This document shows positions 46,600 to 58,250 of a stretch of DNA of 64,000 bases, one piece after another. Position numbers and translations under genes: made by a program. A model generated the notes under the pieces. It did not search any database, was not told the origin of the DNA, and saw only the letters and a list, made by a program, of their open reading frames with translations. Positions within the stretch are counted from its first letter, which is position 1; every line of letters starts with the position of its first letter. Source of the DNA: Halichoerus grypus (Eukaryota > Chordata > Mammalia > Carnivora > Phocidae); the NCBI RefSeq assembly GCF_964656455.1, contig NC_135725.1, positions 50,289,688-50,353,687 of the forward strand, given 5' to 3'.

Positions 46600-48800
46600 A
46601 TAAAAATATATAAAATGACTCCAAAAAAGTTAGAAAAAGAGAAACAGGGACAAACCAGATGAGATCAATAGTAAACATATAGGAAGATGATAGATTTGAG
46701 GATAAAGATGCTGATGATCACGTTAAATGCAAATATACACCAATTAAGAGTCAGAGAATGCCATATTGAATAAAACACCAAGACATACTTATATGCTATC
46801 TATAAGAAATAAACTTTAAATATAAACACACATATAAATTTAAAAATTTGTATGGGAAAAGATATACTATGGTAATAGTAATCATAAAAGGGTCGGTGTA
46901 GTCACACTCCTTTCAGACAAAATAGATTATAGAGTAAAGAATATCACCAAAAATAAAATGGCTATTTTATCATGGTAAGAGGTCAATCATTCAAGAAGTT
47001 AGAATAGTCCCGTATATTCACGCATATAACAGAGTTTCCAATACATGAAGCAAAAATGATAGCATTGAAAGAAGGAGAAGCCAATCCACAATTAAAAGAA
47101 CAGATTTTAATACTCCTGTCTCAATAATAGATAGACCGAGGAGACAGGAAATCAGTAAGCATATAAAAGATTTAATCTATACTATCAGCAAAATTAACCT
47201 AATTGACAGAGATTCTCAGTCATCAACATTCTTTCCTAGGACACATGAAACATTTGCCAAGATAGACTATATTCTGGGACATAAACAAGTCTCAGTTGTT
47301 TAAAAGGATTCAAAATATAATTTTCTGACCAGAATAGAAATAAAGGGGAAATCAAAAACAAAATGGTCTCTGGACAATCCAAACATAAGCATCAAAATGA
47401 AAATTAAAAAGATATTCTGAATTGAATGAGAATGTAAACACACATAACAAAACTCATTAGTTAAGTACTAAATTAATAGCAATAAAGGATTATACTACAA
47501 AAAAAATGTCTAAAACTAATGAACTCAGTCTCCATGCTAAGATACTATAAAGATAAAGTACAATTAAATGTAGATTAGCAGGGAAAAAAAACCCAAAGCA
47601 ATCAGAATGGAAATATGAAATCAATCAAATGGGAAAAAGAAAACCAATGAAACTAAAAGATGCTTATTTGACAATATCAATAAAAAACCTTCTAACTAGA
47701 TTGAGAAAAAAAAGGAATGAGAGAAGACCACTATTTCCAAAATTATGAGAGAGTTGCACGTTTCACAAATAATAAAAGTATAGGTAATAAATATTATTAC
47801 TTTATGCCAATTTTTCAAACTTAAATAAAATTGAATGTTCATTGAAAGGCACAAACTGATATAGCACATTCAAAAAGAAACGATAACCTAAATCTCTTTA
47901 TGAAAGAAATTTGAATTTGCATCTAAAAAACCTTTCCACAAAGAAAATGCCAGATCAGAATTGCTTCCCTCGGGAATTCTACCAAACATTTCAGGAAAAC
48001 ATAATAACAACAATGCAAAACTCTTCTAGAAGATAGAAGAAAATTTCCAATTCTGTGAAGCCAGTATTACCCTGATATCACAATCAGAAAAATAAATGAA
48101 AAGGAAATACAACTACAGTACCCTTTTGTGAACATTGGCACAAAAATTCTAAACAAAAATTTAGAAAAAGAAATCTATCAATATATGAAATATATGTTTT
48201 ATTCATGAAAATACAGGATTTATCATAGGAATAAAACATTGGTTTAATATGCAAAATCAATCAAAATGTAATTCAAAATATTTATGACTTTTTTTTAAAG
48301 AAAAAACATGTGGATATCTAAATAGACATAGAAAAAACATTGGACAAAATTTAACATTTATCCAGATGAAGATATCTCAAACTAAGAATAGGAACTTTGT
48401 CAGCCTGATAAAAGGCATCTACAGAAAAACCTGTAGCTAACATCATACTTAATGTTGAGAAACTCAATTTTTTCTGAGATTGGTAACAAAAGAAAAATAT
48501 CTCCTCTTACCACTCCTACCCATCATTGTACTAGAAGTCCTAGTCAGTGAAATAGGAAAACAAAAGAAATTAAAGTCATACAGGTTAGAAAGAAAGAAAT
48601 AATACTCCCTAATTTCAGATAACATGATTATGTAGAAAATCCCAGGCAATCTACAAAAAATATCACAAAGCTAGTAGGTGAGTTTAGTAAGGTCACAGAA
48701 TAAAAAGTCAACACATGAAAAATCAATTGTATTTCTATTTACTGGCAATTGACAATTGGGAACTAACTTTTTAAATATAAAAAATCACCCAAAGCTTCTT
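46600..48800 (+). mobile_element. Old L1M ORF2 relic, plus strand
   Basis: Endonuclease-to-RT text runs in order. CACTCCTTTCAGACAAAATA (about 46905) resembles the VALLxSDK region. CCAAGATAGACTATATTCTG (about 47257) is the AKIDYILGHK region. GCCTGATAAAAGGCATCTAC (about 48402) and TCAGATAACATGATTATGTA (about 48617) are RT-region text. Frames are fully decayed. The minus-strand frame at 48464-48649 is incidental. Confidence 0.8.
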
Positions 48801-50045
48801 TAATCATTAAACGTATCATACTGCCTTTTAGTTCTCCCTGCCATAATAGCAGTTTTTTCCCATTGGCTGATGTTTTTCTGGCATACCTGATAGAGGAGGA
48901 TTATTTAATCTCTCTGACAGGAAGAGCCATGTCCTTATTGGGATTCTGTTGAAGGTATCTTTCCTGATCCTCTTTGCTAGGGTTTTACTATCGATTTATA
49001 TTCATCTGAATCAAATCAGGAATTAGAAATCACACAGTAGGTTAAACAGGGTAAGTGTGATATAAAGAACTATGAAACTCTGCTAAAGGACTGACTATAA
49101 ATGTAATGAAACTCTGTATCATGCCACAGGGATAAGAGATAGTACCCAAGGAAGGAAAAACTTAGAAGAGTTTCTGACGTTGTTGGAGAAGGTTTAGTTT
49201 GGTCTACTGGATAGCAGAGAAGTTTGGTGGTTTGCCCAAGCCAGAGCTGGTCTGCAGTCCCTGTGTAAGCAGGAAGCAACATCCCTATGCTGAGGGTGAA
49301 GCACCTTTCTGGGAACACTCTAGAAAACCGCCCAAGGTCCTGCCTGAGAAATTACGGTGCAGATACAGGCGGGCGATCTTTCTAGAGCTGATTCTCGTGT
49401 ACAGAGCCTACTGAAGGTTATTGCCAGGCCTAGCATAGGCCACAGTGTTGGGGCATAGATCTACCAGATGTTCTCACCTGCATACAACTAGCCCACCAAA
49501 CCACAGCAGAGAACAGCAAGAACTCAGTTCCCTAAACCCCACCCCATGTCTCTCCAGTGCCCTCTAGTGAGAAGCATAATATGACGCTCACCACACAGGA
49601 GGGATGCCTAGAGTTCTGTCTATTATGAACGAGCATGTATTGAAGGGCAAATTTAGAGTAGAGAAGCAAGAAATTGATAACTGACATACCCTTTAAAATC
49701 TTACATCCTGTACTTTTGACATAGGTCAAATGGAAAGTGAATTATCCAACTGTGTGCTATATAGATATATTTTCACAGTCATGATTGATAAGGAAATACA
49801 AAGTATAAATTTTCTAGACATAGTTAATACGAGGAATTTTTAAAATGTCTTTTTAAAATTTTATCCATCTCTTTTTACCAACACATTTACTGTGGTCACT
49901 ACATTTGCTATGTGCACCTCACACTGTTCTTTCATTCCATTTATCCTTTGTATTATCTTAACTGTATGCAACTTTTTCTTTCTGTATGCAACCTCATCCC
50001 CTTTACCATCCAGATTTTTTCATGACCTCATCATCTCTTAACTTT
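48801..50045. other. Unresolved DNA, probably containing an ancient repeat
   Basis: The stretch at about 49060-49620 is GC-richer than its surroundings and contains short frames on both strands (49070-49318, 49199-49414, 49532-49729) without domains. It resembles an old interspersed repeat (TCCAGTGCCCTCTAGTGAGA) that I cannot name. Confidence 0.35.
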
Positions 50046-50049
50046 TAAA

Positions 50050-50890
50050 ATAGGATTATTGAGTAATAATTGACATAAAATAAACTGTACATATTTAAAG
50101 TGAACAATTTAATAAGTTTTGACATATGAATGTAACTGGAAAATCATGACAATCAAGATAATGAGTATAATCATCAACCCCAAAGTCTGTGCATGCTTCA
50201 TTGTACTCCCTCATTCTTGTTCCTCCCACCTTTGTGGCTCATCTGCACACAGCCACAGATCAGCTTTCTGTCATCATAAGATTTACTTATTATCCTTTTA
50301 ATAATTCTAGAATCTGTAATGATACCACCTCCCTCATCCCTGATTTTGGTAATTTGTGGATTCTCTCATCTTTTACTGTTCAGTCTGACTAGAGATTTAT
50401 CAATTTTATTAATCTTCTCAAAGAACTAGGTTTCAATTTCATCTCTTCTATTTTTTCCTATTTCATTGATTCCTGGTCTGATATTTATTATATTATCTAT
50501 TTAAAGGTAATTTAATTTGTTTTTTTATGTTGCAAGATGAAAGACGAGATCATTGATTTGAGGTCTTTCTTCTTTTCTAATATATATCCATTTAATATTT
50601 TTAAATATTTTATCAATTATTAATAAAATTTTCATCATTATTTTATAGCTGAAGCTACATCCCACAAGTTATACATTGCATTTTTATTTTCATTTTGATC
50701 AATATACTTTCCAATTACACTTTTGATTTCTTCTTTGATACACTGATTATTTGACAAGTATGTTACTTAGTTTCTGAGTATTTGGGAATTTTCCAAAGAT
50801 CTTTCTGTTACTGACATCTTATATCTTATATATTTATTCACATATTTGTGCTCATCATTTATTTGTGATATCATTTTCAAAATATTCCAC
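50050..50890 (-). mobile_element. Old L1M relic, minus strand (3'UTR end plus ORF2 linker)
   Basis: CATATTTAAAGTGAACAATT near 50091 is the reversed L1M 3' end. GAGATTTATCAATTTTATTA (about 50391) and CTTCTCAAAGAACTAG, up to TTTTCCAAAGATCTTTC, are reversed ORF2 linker and endonuclease text. The RT part between them is missing. Frames at 50119-50301 and 50189-50392 lie over it by chance. Confidence 0.75.
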
Positions 50891-51518
50891 CCCTGAACAA
50901 TATATCCTCACTACTATGTAATGATACAGGCGGGGCACTTGAAATCAGTAAGAAGTCCAAGTAAAATGTATATAATAGATCATATAAATGGAAGTGGAGA
51001 GCACACACAAAAAATATTTTTACCAAATTCCACATGGTATTCATTTAAAAGGAATTAATTTAAGCTCATATAACACTCATTAACATTTGTGACAGACAGC
51101 TGACTAGTAAGCATGTCAATATTTAGTTCTTGCACAGCTCAGGCCCCCAAAATCTGCTTTAATAATGATCATTTAATGACAACCCATGTCTATTATAACT
51201 AGATCTTCATGAAACTTAATTATATTTATTAAATAATATATTATTAATGTAAGGTATTTGTTGAGGATTTACAACTACATAGTGGATATATTGCTTTATA
51301 TACTCATAAGTGTCTTTTAAGAAATCATTAAAGCATCTATTTAACCTCAATAATGATCCTATTAAATTTCAATTTAATGCCTAGTTAAGTATGTTTAGGG
51401 CAAATCATTCAGGCTACGCCCATACAGACAAAATGAATTAAGGAAGCAAAATATTTATCTGAATAATTTCAGCCAAAAATAAATTTTAAAATCTACGTTA
51501 GGACAAATGTATTCTTTG
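50891..51518. other. AT-rich unique DNA
   Basis: No gene or recognised repeat. Words such as TGACAGACAGCTGACTAG (about 51091) and many TTAAT/ATTA sites are present; see the findings. Confidence 0.35.
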
Positions 51519-51531
51519 ATAATTTATTTTA

Positions 51532-51760
51532 TTATTTAAAGATATATTTATTTATTTACTTATTTATTTATTTGAGAAAGGAGAGAGAGTGCGTGCATGC
51601 ACTATCTGAAGCGGCAGAGTGAGAGGCAGAGAGAATCTCATGCAGATTCTGCTCTGAGTGCAGAGCCAGACATGGGACTCAATCTTATGACACTTAGATC
51701 ATAACCTGAGCTGAAACCAAGAATTTAGATGCTTAACTGCCTGTGCCACCCAGGCACCTC
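51532..51760 (-). mobile_element. Can-SINE, older subtype, minus strand
   Basis: Reversed head GTGCCACCCAGGCACCTC on the right, AAACCAAGAATTTAGATGCT next to it, and a long ATTTATTTATTTACTTATTT tail on the left. Imperfect TSD ATAATTTATTTTA / ATAATATATTTTA. Divergence marks it as an older copy. Confidence 0.92.
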
Positions 51761-51789
51761 AATAATATATTTTAGATATCTCTGTAATT

Positions 51790-52000
51790 CTTGGGGGTGC
51801 CTGGGTGGTTCAGTTGGTTAAGCAACTGCCTTTGGCTCAGGTCATGATCCCGGGGTCCTGGGATCGAGCCCCACATTGGGCTCCTTGCTTAGCAGGGAGG
51901 CTGCTTCTCTCTCTCCCTCTACCTGCTACTCTGCCTTCTTGTGCTCTCTCTCTCTCTCTCTCTCTGTGTCAAATAAATAAATAAATAATCTTTTAAAAAA
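51790..52000 (+). mobile_element. Can-SINE, plus strand
   Basis: A perfect 16-bp TSD, AGATATCTCTGTAATT, lies at 51774-51789 and 52001-52016. The CT repeat in the middle is long (TCTCTCTCTCTCTCTCTCT) and the tail is AAATAAATAAATAAATAATC. It sits 29 bp from the minus-strand SINE, head to head. Confidence 0.96.
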
Positions 52001-52016
52001 AGATATCTCTGTAATT

Positions 52017-52570
52017 TTTGGATATTTTTGTTTTCAAAGAATGAAGTTTATGTGCCATTAAAACTGTAATAGAGGCTCTTCAGGATAGTAATTTTTTTTT
52101 TTTTTTTTTTTTTGCTTCTATATACTTTGCAGTGAATAGACCAACTGGATCAATCAGGATACATAGAGGTCATGCACAAAAAATTCTAATACAAACTCCT
52201 AACCTGAATTAGAAACACTAAATGATATCTATATAGCAACAGTTTTTGTGGATTATGGAATTGTATAGTTTTTTATTACAAGTTTTATAAAGTATTATTA
52301 TACTGGAATTTTCTAAGTGTCGTTAATGTAAAAACAATTCAAGAAGTTACCCTAGTATTATCTGCATTTGTATAGGAAATAAATACTTTAAAATTGTCTC
52401 AACTATGTAAAAAAGAAAGCATATTATTCATTATTTGATTATCTAAAATCATCAGTCATATGGTAAAAGATAAATTGAGGCATATTAAAAATGTTAAAGA
52501 GTTTATTCCAAACCAGAAATGGTTAGAAGCACACCTCAGATAGGACCTAGGGGAAAGACTTCTGTAGAGA
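52017..52570. other. Unresolved DNA with a long T run
   Basis: A T run of about 23 bases is at 52091-52113. No gene or repeat family is recognised. Confidence 0.4.
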
Positions 52571-52585
52571 AGGTTTGGAAGCAAA

Positions 52586-52779
52586 TGGGGCACCTGGGTG
52601 GCTCAGTTGGTTAAGCATCTGCCTTTGGCTCTGGTCATGGTCTCAGGGTCCAGGGATCAAGCCCCACATTGGGCTCTCTGCTCAACAAGGAGTCTGCTTC
52701 TCCCTCTGTGCTCTCCCTTTTTCTCTCTATCTCTCAAATAATTAAATAAAACCTTAAAAAAAAAAAGAGAGAGAGTAGT
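52586..52779 (+). mobile_element. Can-SINE, plus strand
   Basis: A perfect 12-bp TSD, TTTGGAAGCAAA, lies at 52574-52585 and 52780-52791. Complete head GGGGCACCTGGGTGGCTCAG and A-rich tail that includes GAGAGAGAGTAG before the TSD. Confidence 0.94.
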
Positions 52780-52791
52780 TTTGGAAGCAAA

Positions 52792-53615
52792 GAAAGGGAA
52801 TTTTTTGATTGGCTATAGCTTAATGCCTGGTTGACTATGATTAGTTTTCCTTAGGTTTGGATTTCTTAACCTTGAGGCATTCATAGGCTTAGGTTTTGGT
52901 TTGCCTATTTAGGTCACCAAAGCATTAAAATCACTGTATAATGTGTATGGCTTCCTTATGGCTTATAGTATAATGGCACAGTATAATGGCTTCCTTGTTT
53001 AGTTAATTTAACATATAATATTTACTTTTTATTTATTATGTAAACACCATTTTTCTGGATGCTACTCATGTTTGAAGATTAAAAGTGTGTAGAAATCTTT
53101 TTCATTCTAAAGGGGTAATAAATATGCAAATCAGACCATTAAAAAGTATAAATATATTGTGATAAATGCAAAAAAAAAAGCGTATAGTTGAAAATATTTG
53201 GGTATTCAGGGAAATAAGCAATTATCTCTAAAGGAAAGAAGGAAAGGAGGTTTTGTGATAGGAGTGGCATTTGAACATATTCTTGAGAAACTGGTCAGAT
53301 TTGGAAAATACAGAAATCAGCCAATAAAGGACTGGAAATACTTCAGAAGAACAAAATTATATGAATGGAAACACTTTATATGAGTCCAGGACATATTTTC
53401 TGACAAAAATGACTATATGAGAAGGGAAATAGTGCAGGAGATCATTAGCAATTGACTGGCACAATGAGAAATGAATGTCCAGGTAAGGAGTTTGTATATT
53501 GATAAGGTTTATTAAAATGAATGTTTTGATTATAATTTTTCAAAGAACACCTTGTATTTAATAACCCAGATGTTTCCATTGACTTTGTGTAACTCATATA
53601 TTATTTGTTTAAATA
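52792..53615. other. Unresolved DNA
   Basis: The 61-codon frame at 53198-53383 lies in a stretch that resembles an old interspersed repeat (CATTTGAACATATTCTTGAG, then AGGAGTTTGTATATTGATAA). I do not treat it as a gene. Confidence 0.35.
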
Positions 53616-53620
53616 AGCAT

Positions 53621-53842
53621 GGGGTACCTGGGTGGCTCAGTCAGTTGAGCATCTGATTCTTGATTTCGGCTCAGGTCATGATCTCTGATTAATGGGATGG
53701 ATCCCCACATCAGGGTCCACACTCAGTGAAGAGTCTGCTTGAGATTCTCTCTTCCTCTTCCTCCCCACTACTTGCACACATGTGCACTCTCTCTCTTTCT
53801 CTGTCTCTCTCTAAAATAAATAAATAAATCTTTAAAAAAAAA
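53621..53842 (+). mobile_element. Can-SINE, older subtype, plus strand
   Basis: GGGGTACCTGGGTGGCTCAG head, then the older GAGCATCTGATTCTTGATTT and GCTTGAGATTCTCTC forms, and an AAATAAATAAATAAATC tail. No clean TSD is visible. It is a diverged, older copy. Confidence 0.92.
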
Positions 53843-54021
53843 GCTTAAATATACTTTGGCTGGGAAAAGAATGAAAACCAAAATGTTTCTTTCAGAAAAA
53901 TTCTAATATTAAGAGGACCCCTGAGAACACTAATCTTGTGTCAAATTTTATTCCATAATCTTTTAAATAGCTATTGTAAAAAGACTTGTGATGTCCAATC
54001 AATGAAAAAAAAAAAAAATGT

Positions 54022-54199
54022 GGGCGCCTGGGTGGCTCAGTTGGTTAAGCGACTGCCTTCGGCTCAGGTCATGATCCTGGAGTCCCTGGATCGAGTCCCG
54101 CATCGGGCTCCCTGCTCGGCAGGGAGTCTGCTTCTCCCTCTGACCCTCCCCCTCTCATGTGCTTGCTCTCTCTCATTCTCTCTCTCTCAAATAAAAAAA

Positions 54200-54218
<19 letters not shown>
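54022..54218 (+). mobile_element. Can-SINE, young copy, plus strand
   Basis: A perfect 18-bp TSD (G, fourteen A's, TGT) lies at 54004-54021 and 54219-54236. The head GGCGCCTGGGTGGCTCAGTT and body look close to consensus, and the A-tail is a nearly pure run of over 25 A's. Intact TSD, a long unbroken tail and an intact head are what a recent insertion shows. A 100-codon frame across it is not a gene. Confidence 0.96.
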
Positions 54219-54231
<13 letters not shown>

Positions 54232-54239
54232 AATGTAAT

Positions 54240-55985
54240 GCTCTGAAAGTCTGTGTCCAATTATTTCCCTAACTCTTCTTCCTACACCATTTCTACATTA
54301 TTCACCTCTAGTCCCCATTGTTTCTATGGCAAAGAGCTCTTCAAGTTCTCATAAAAAATGATCTATAATCTCATCAAAATTGATAAATTAGTGACTTAAC
54401 ATGTAAATCACCACCTTGGAAGAAGAGCAGGAAGAAGCCTAGGTAGTTCTCCATAAGAATTAAATGCTAATGCTGAACTTTTGGCATCAATAAAGTCAGT
54501 TGGTATATTAGTTAGGACTCTGGTTTGCAAGTGGCCTAAAATTCAAACCAAACAAGCTTAAAGGGGGAATTAGTGGTTGGTGTAACTGTAATATTAAGTG
54601 CAAGTTTCACTTAAGAGGCAATTAGATGGAAGCACTCCGACAGTGTCTCATTACCATAGTATTTTCTTTTTTTTTTCTACTCACCTCCTCTCCTTTTTCC
54701 TGATTCATTCCATATTCAGGGGAATTTTCTGTCTTTCCAAGACACTGATAACAGCTCTGGATCTGATATACCTCAGCTTGAAGCAGGTGGTAGAATGCAG
54801 GTTTCTTTCCCAGAAATTCCATTAACAGAATTAGTATTATCTTGTTTCATTGGTTCTGATTAACTCATAAGTGCCTGTTGCAATGACAGTGAATGGAATG
54901 CTTAGATGAGCCTGGGCCCAGGACAGCTGCCCCATTTTCCACCTATGGGTAGAAGTGCCTACAAGTGGGAGAAAAGGTGTTTGCAGGGGGGTGGTGGGGA
55001 TTGGTTGTGCAACTATCAGGAGAAGAAACCAAATGCCAAGTAAAAAACAAACAACCAAACACACCTAAAATTTAACTGATCCCAATCTGACAGGTGAAAA
55101 TTATTTTTTTTTCTATAGAAACTTCATTACTTTTGCAACAAAATTTGAATGGTGTTTTGTCAAAATGTAAAGTTGACTGATTAAAATTTCATGACTTGTG
55201 AATTGTTTGTGCTTTCAATAATAGTGTCAGGTGTGGGCAATTTATGTGGCAATATGAAATACTCCTGAGACTTCTCTCTCAACCAGAAAACTCATATTTT
55301 GTTCAGTGTCAAGTTTTAGATTTTACTGCTGTCCCACTTTATCATTCAGACTGAGTCACTTTTACTTTATCTTTCCCTTTCACTGTTCTTCTTCAACCAT
55401 ACCATCAAATGAGGCCAACTGACTCCTGGTATAATTTCTGGACCCAGATACTTCCTCTCATTATCAAAATGTGTTACCTTTTGCAGTCCACTTATTTTTG
55501 AAAGTAGTCATTTTTTTTAAAAAAAACTAGTTTTTAGAAGAACATTTGTGAAGGTCTTGATTGAATTCCTACAAAAAAAAAAAAGACTATAGTATTTATT
55601 TTGACTAGAAATTAAAAGAATCACTTCTAGTCAAATATTGTATTCAGGATTCTGAACCAGCTGCTTCTGCCTTTCATGCCTCAAATGAATGGACTCACCA
55701 CACAGAAAAAATCTCACCACATTTTAGTCAAAGAAGTAGTGTAAAAGAGTTTGACACCTCATTAGGTAGAGTACAGAATAAATGAAGAACCAAATATACT
55801 TCTTAAAGTGGTCGAAAGATGATGTTAAGACTCCCTAGGATTTCACACAATAGTTAATGAATTTGAACTAAATCTGTGCCACTGTGTTGTTTTCTCATCA
55901 TACTATTTATGTTTTAGAGGCACACTAATATTCAGAATGTTAAGAAATGTTTTAATGCTATTTTAAATTGATACGACTTTAAATT
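54240..55985. other. Unresolved DNA, with a possible ancient repeat
   Basis: TATTAGTTAGGACTCTGGTT at about 54507 and GCTTAAAGGGGGAATTAGTG resemble a widespread old mammalian repeat I cannot name. Frames at 54598-54825, 54622-54822 and 54837-55064 have no domain. Confidence 0.35.
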
Positions 55986-55989
55986 TGAT

Positions 55990-56180
55990 CTCCACCGGTA
56001 ATGTTACCCTTTATCTTTTATGGTACTATTCTCTCCCTGATCTGCTGCTTATATGACTCTTTGTTCAGGATCTCTTCTTGCTGGAAACCCCTCCTTACCT
56101 TCACTGTAGTTATTTCAAGAACTCCATTGATACTTCTGTCTCTATACTCTTAATACCTTATATAATACTTCTATGTGAAA
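55990..56180 (+). mobile_element. Possible LINE-2 3'-end fragment, plus strand
   Basis: Text such as CTCTCCCTGATCTGCTGCTT, GCTGGAAACCCCTCCTTACC and CTTAATACCTTATATAATAC follows the L2 3'UTR pattern, but divergence is high. Confidence 0.4.
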
Positions 56181-56750
56181 TACTGTGACCAGGCACAAGC
56201 AAACTCTCACTAAAGGTATTCTATTCAAACTAAATGTAAGACTTCAGGGAAAAAAAAAATGTCCTGTTCTGTCATTGTTCATGTGTTTTCTTTCCTATGG
56301 GTTGTCAACAGGGAATCTACAGGTTCCAAAAAGTTTTTCAAATCTGAAAGCAATGCAACAAAGAAAGGTCAGTCATTTTTATTCCCTTAAAATTTTACTG
56401 TGCTGTAAATAGCCATATATGTTTATATATGTCTTTACAAATAGATATACATTAATAATGCACATATTTATATTTGGCAAAAATACATATACAAACAGTT
56501 GTACTTTTGTTCATTTCCTTTCTTCTACATGAACATGAAAAATTTGGGATTTATATTGAAGTCATAAAATATTGTCCTGAATTGATTACTGGCTACAGTC
56601 TTCAAAGCTGAAAAAAAGTCAAAAACAAAAAGCTACACAAAATTCTATATTATTTCTTAGAGAAATCTCAAAACATAAAATAGAATGTTATGTTCTTCCA
56701 CCAAATATTTGCCTTTTTGCTACTAAGCACCAAAAATGAGGAAAATCATT
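56181..56750. other. Unresolved AT-rich DNA
   Basis: The 75-codon frame at 56185-56412 has no domain. No repeat is recognised. Confidence 0.35.
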
Positions 56751-56754
56751 TCAA

Positions 56755-57330
56755 TTGAAGGGGAGCAGAATTTGTCACCCCAAAATATGCTTCTCTGGCA
56801 TAGGATTATTTTGAGCTCATTATTTTTAAGAAACAGCAGACACAGAAGCTCTGAAAATGAGAAATTACCCTTTATAAGGGAAATTTACATTTATAAGGGA
56901 AATTACCATTTATAAGGGCATCTTCCTCTCTGAACCAGGAAGAAGATGACCAAATCTCTATAAACACTTATCAGTGGAGAAGGCACCAACTTAAATCTGG
57001 ATAACAAACATCCTTGTTTACTGTGATTTCCCTGATAACTTCCCAGAACTCTCCTTGCCCCACCCCCAACATCTTTCTTTCCTCTTTAGCTGTGTGACTG
57101 GTATTTAAGGAGGTCCCTTGGGCTATTTCAGGGAGTTACTCTGTTCTTCTGGCTATCTCATATGCATAACAGGAGGTATACATGTTATTAAATTTCTGTG
57201 TTTTCTTCTCCTGTTTTATCACCAGCAGTGGTACAGGGCAGAAATGGGGAGGTCTCAGCCAAGAACCTAGAAGGGTAAAGGAAAAATTAGGTTTCCTCCC
57301 TTACACAATCCAACCAGGGACTGAGCTAAT
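56755..57330 (+). mobile_element. Probable solo LTR (ERV1-like), plus strand
   Basis: LTR-like order: GAATTTGTCACCCCAAAATA near the start, then AGAAGGCACCAACTTAAATC, a TATTTAAG TATA-like box at about 57101, an ATTAAA at about 57186, and a TC-rich U5-like end. Three short repeats of a TTATAAGGG-type unit lie at 56870-56915. It is non-coding; no internal retroviral genes are seen nearby. The frame at 57182-57457 is incidental. Family and exact ends are uncertain. Confidence 0.5.
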
Positions 57331-57394
57331 CCAAATGGTGTTTCAGAATTTGTTAGAAGAATTGATCTTTGTCTGGATTGTCCATAGTATTTAC

Positions 57395-58250
57395 CAACCT
57401 CCCCCCTTTTTCTGTGGTGTGTTCCAGTTGGGTGGGAGCTGGTGGCTCAGATGGTGAAAGAATCCACCCAAGGCAGAACAATGGAGATAGATTTTTTTTT
57501 TTTTAATAGAGAGGTGTTTTTTTTTTTTTTTTTTAAGATTTTATTTATTTATTTGACAGAGAGACACACAGCGAGATAGGAACACAAGCAGGGGGAGTGG
57601 GAGAGGGAGAAGCAGACTTCCCGAGGAGCAGGGAGCCCAATGAGGGGCTCAATCCCAGGACCCTGGAATCACGACCTGAGCTGAAGGCAGACACTTAACA
57701 AATGAGCCACCCTGGGGCCCCCGGAGATAGATGTTTATTGAATACACTGCGAGGGAGCTGCGGGCAGGACAGCAAGGGAGAGGCAGTGTGCCACGAGGAG
57801 GTGGTGAGAGCTATAGTTACAGGGTGGAGTGAGGAAGTATGGGAACATATAGAATTTTCCCTTTTTTGGTAACTGTGCCTGGTTGTAAGTAGCCCATTGG
57901 TTAGTTAGGACTTATGGCCATTTTGAGGTGGGTTGCTTACAGAACCTATTTGTATTCAGCTCCATGGTCACTGTGCACCCATTAGCCTTGCTCAAGTTTC
58001 CATTGCCCAAGCCTATTTCCTAAAAGCAGTCTCTACATTTTTTATAAATACTAGGCCCCTTTTTCTTCCTTATCTTGGCACTGTGTATCTACTGAAAGGT
58101 CTGATCAGCTTTTTATCATTATATGTGTGCTTCTGATCCCCCTGTTTGGTGTATTTTATGAATAACAAACAATTTCAGGAGAAAACTGGCACAGTGTCAG
58201 GTTTATTTACTTAAGCCTTTCTTCTTTTTGGGATTTGCGTGTCCTACCCA
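57395..58250 (-). mobile_element. Possible LTR, minus strand, interrupted by a SINE
   Basis: After removing the SINE, the text AAGGCAGAACAATGGAGATA joins to GATGTTTATTGAATACACTG and continues into GGGCAGGACAGCAAGGGAGA. This is a GC-richer block than its surroundings, similar to a reversed LTR whose AATAAA reads TTTATT at about 57733. Assignment is tentative and no retroviral genes are present. Confidence 0.35.
57493..57722 (-). mobile_element. Can-SINE with two A-tracts, minus strand
   Basis: A 10-bp TSD, GGAGATAGAT, lies at 57483-57492 and 57723-57732. Between the TSD and the SINE are two T-runs on the plus strand (about 57493-57504 and 57517-57535) separated by AATAGAGAGGTG. Read on the minus strand the order is SINE, A-tract, CACCTCTCTATT, A-tract, TSD. 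Confidence 0.9.

Noticed and set aside
53198..53383. 61-codon frame with a charged, soluble-looking composition
   Set aside because: It starts downstream of an A run and lies in text that resembles an old interspersed repeat; no homologous protein or splice context is recognised.
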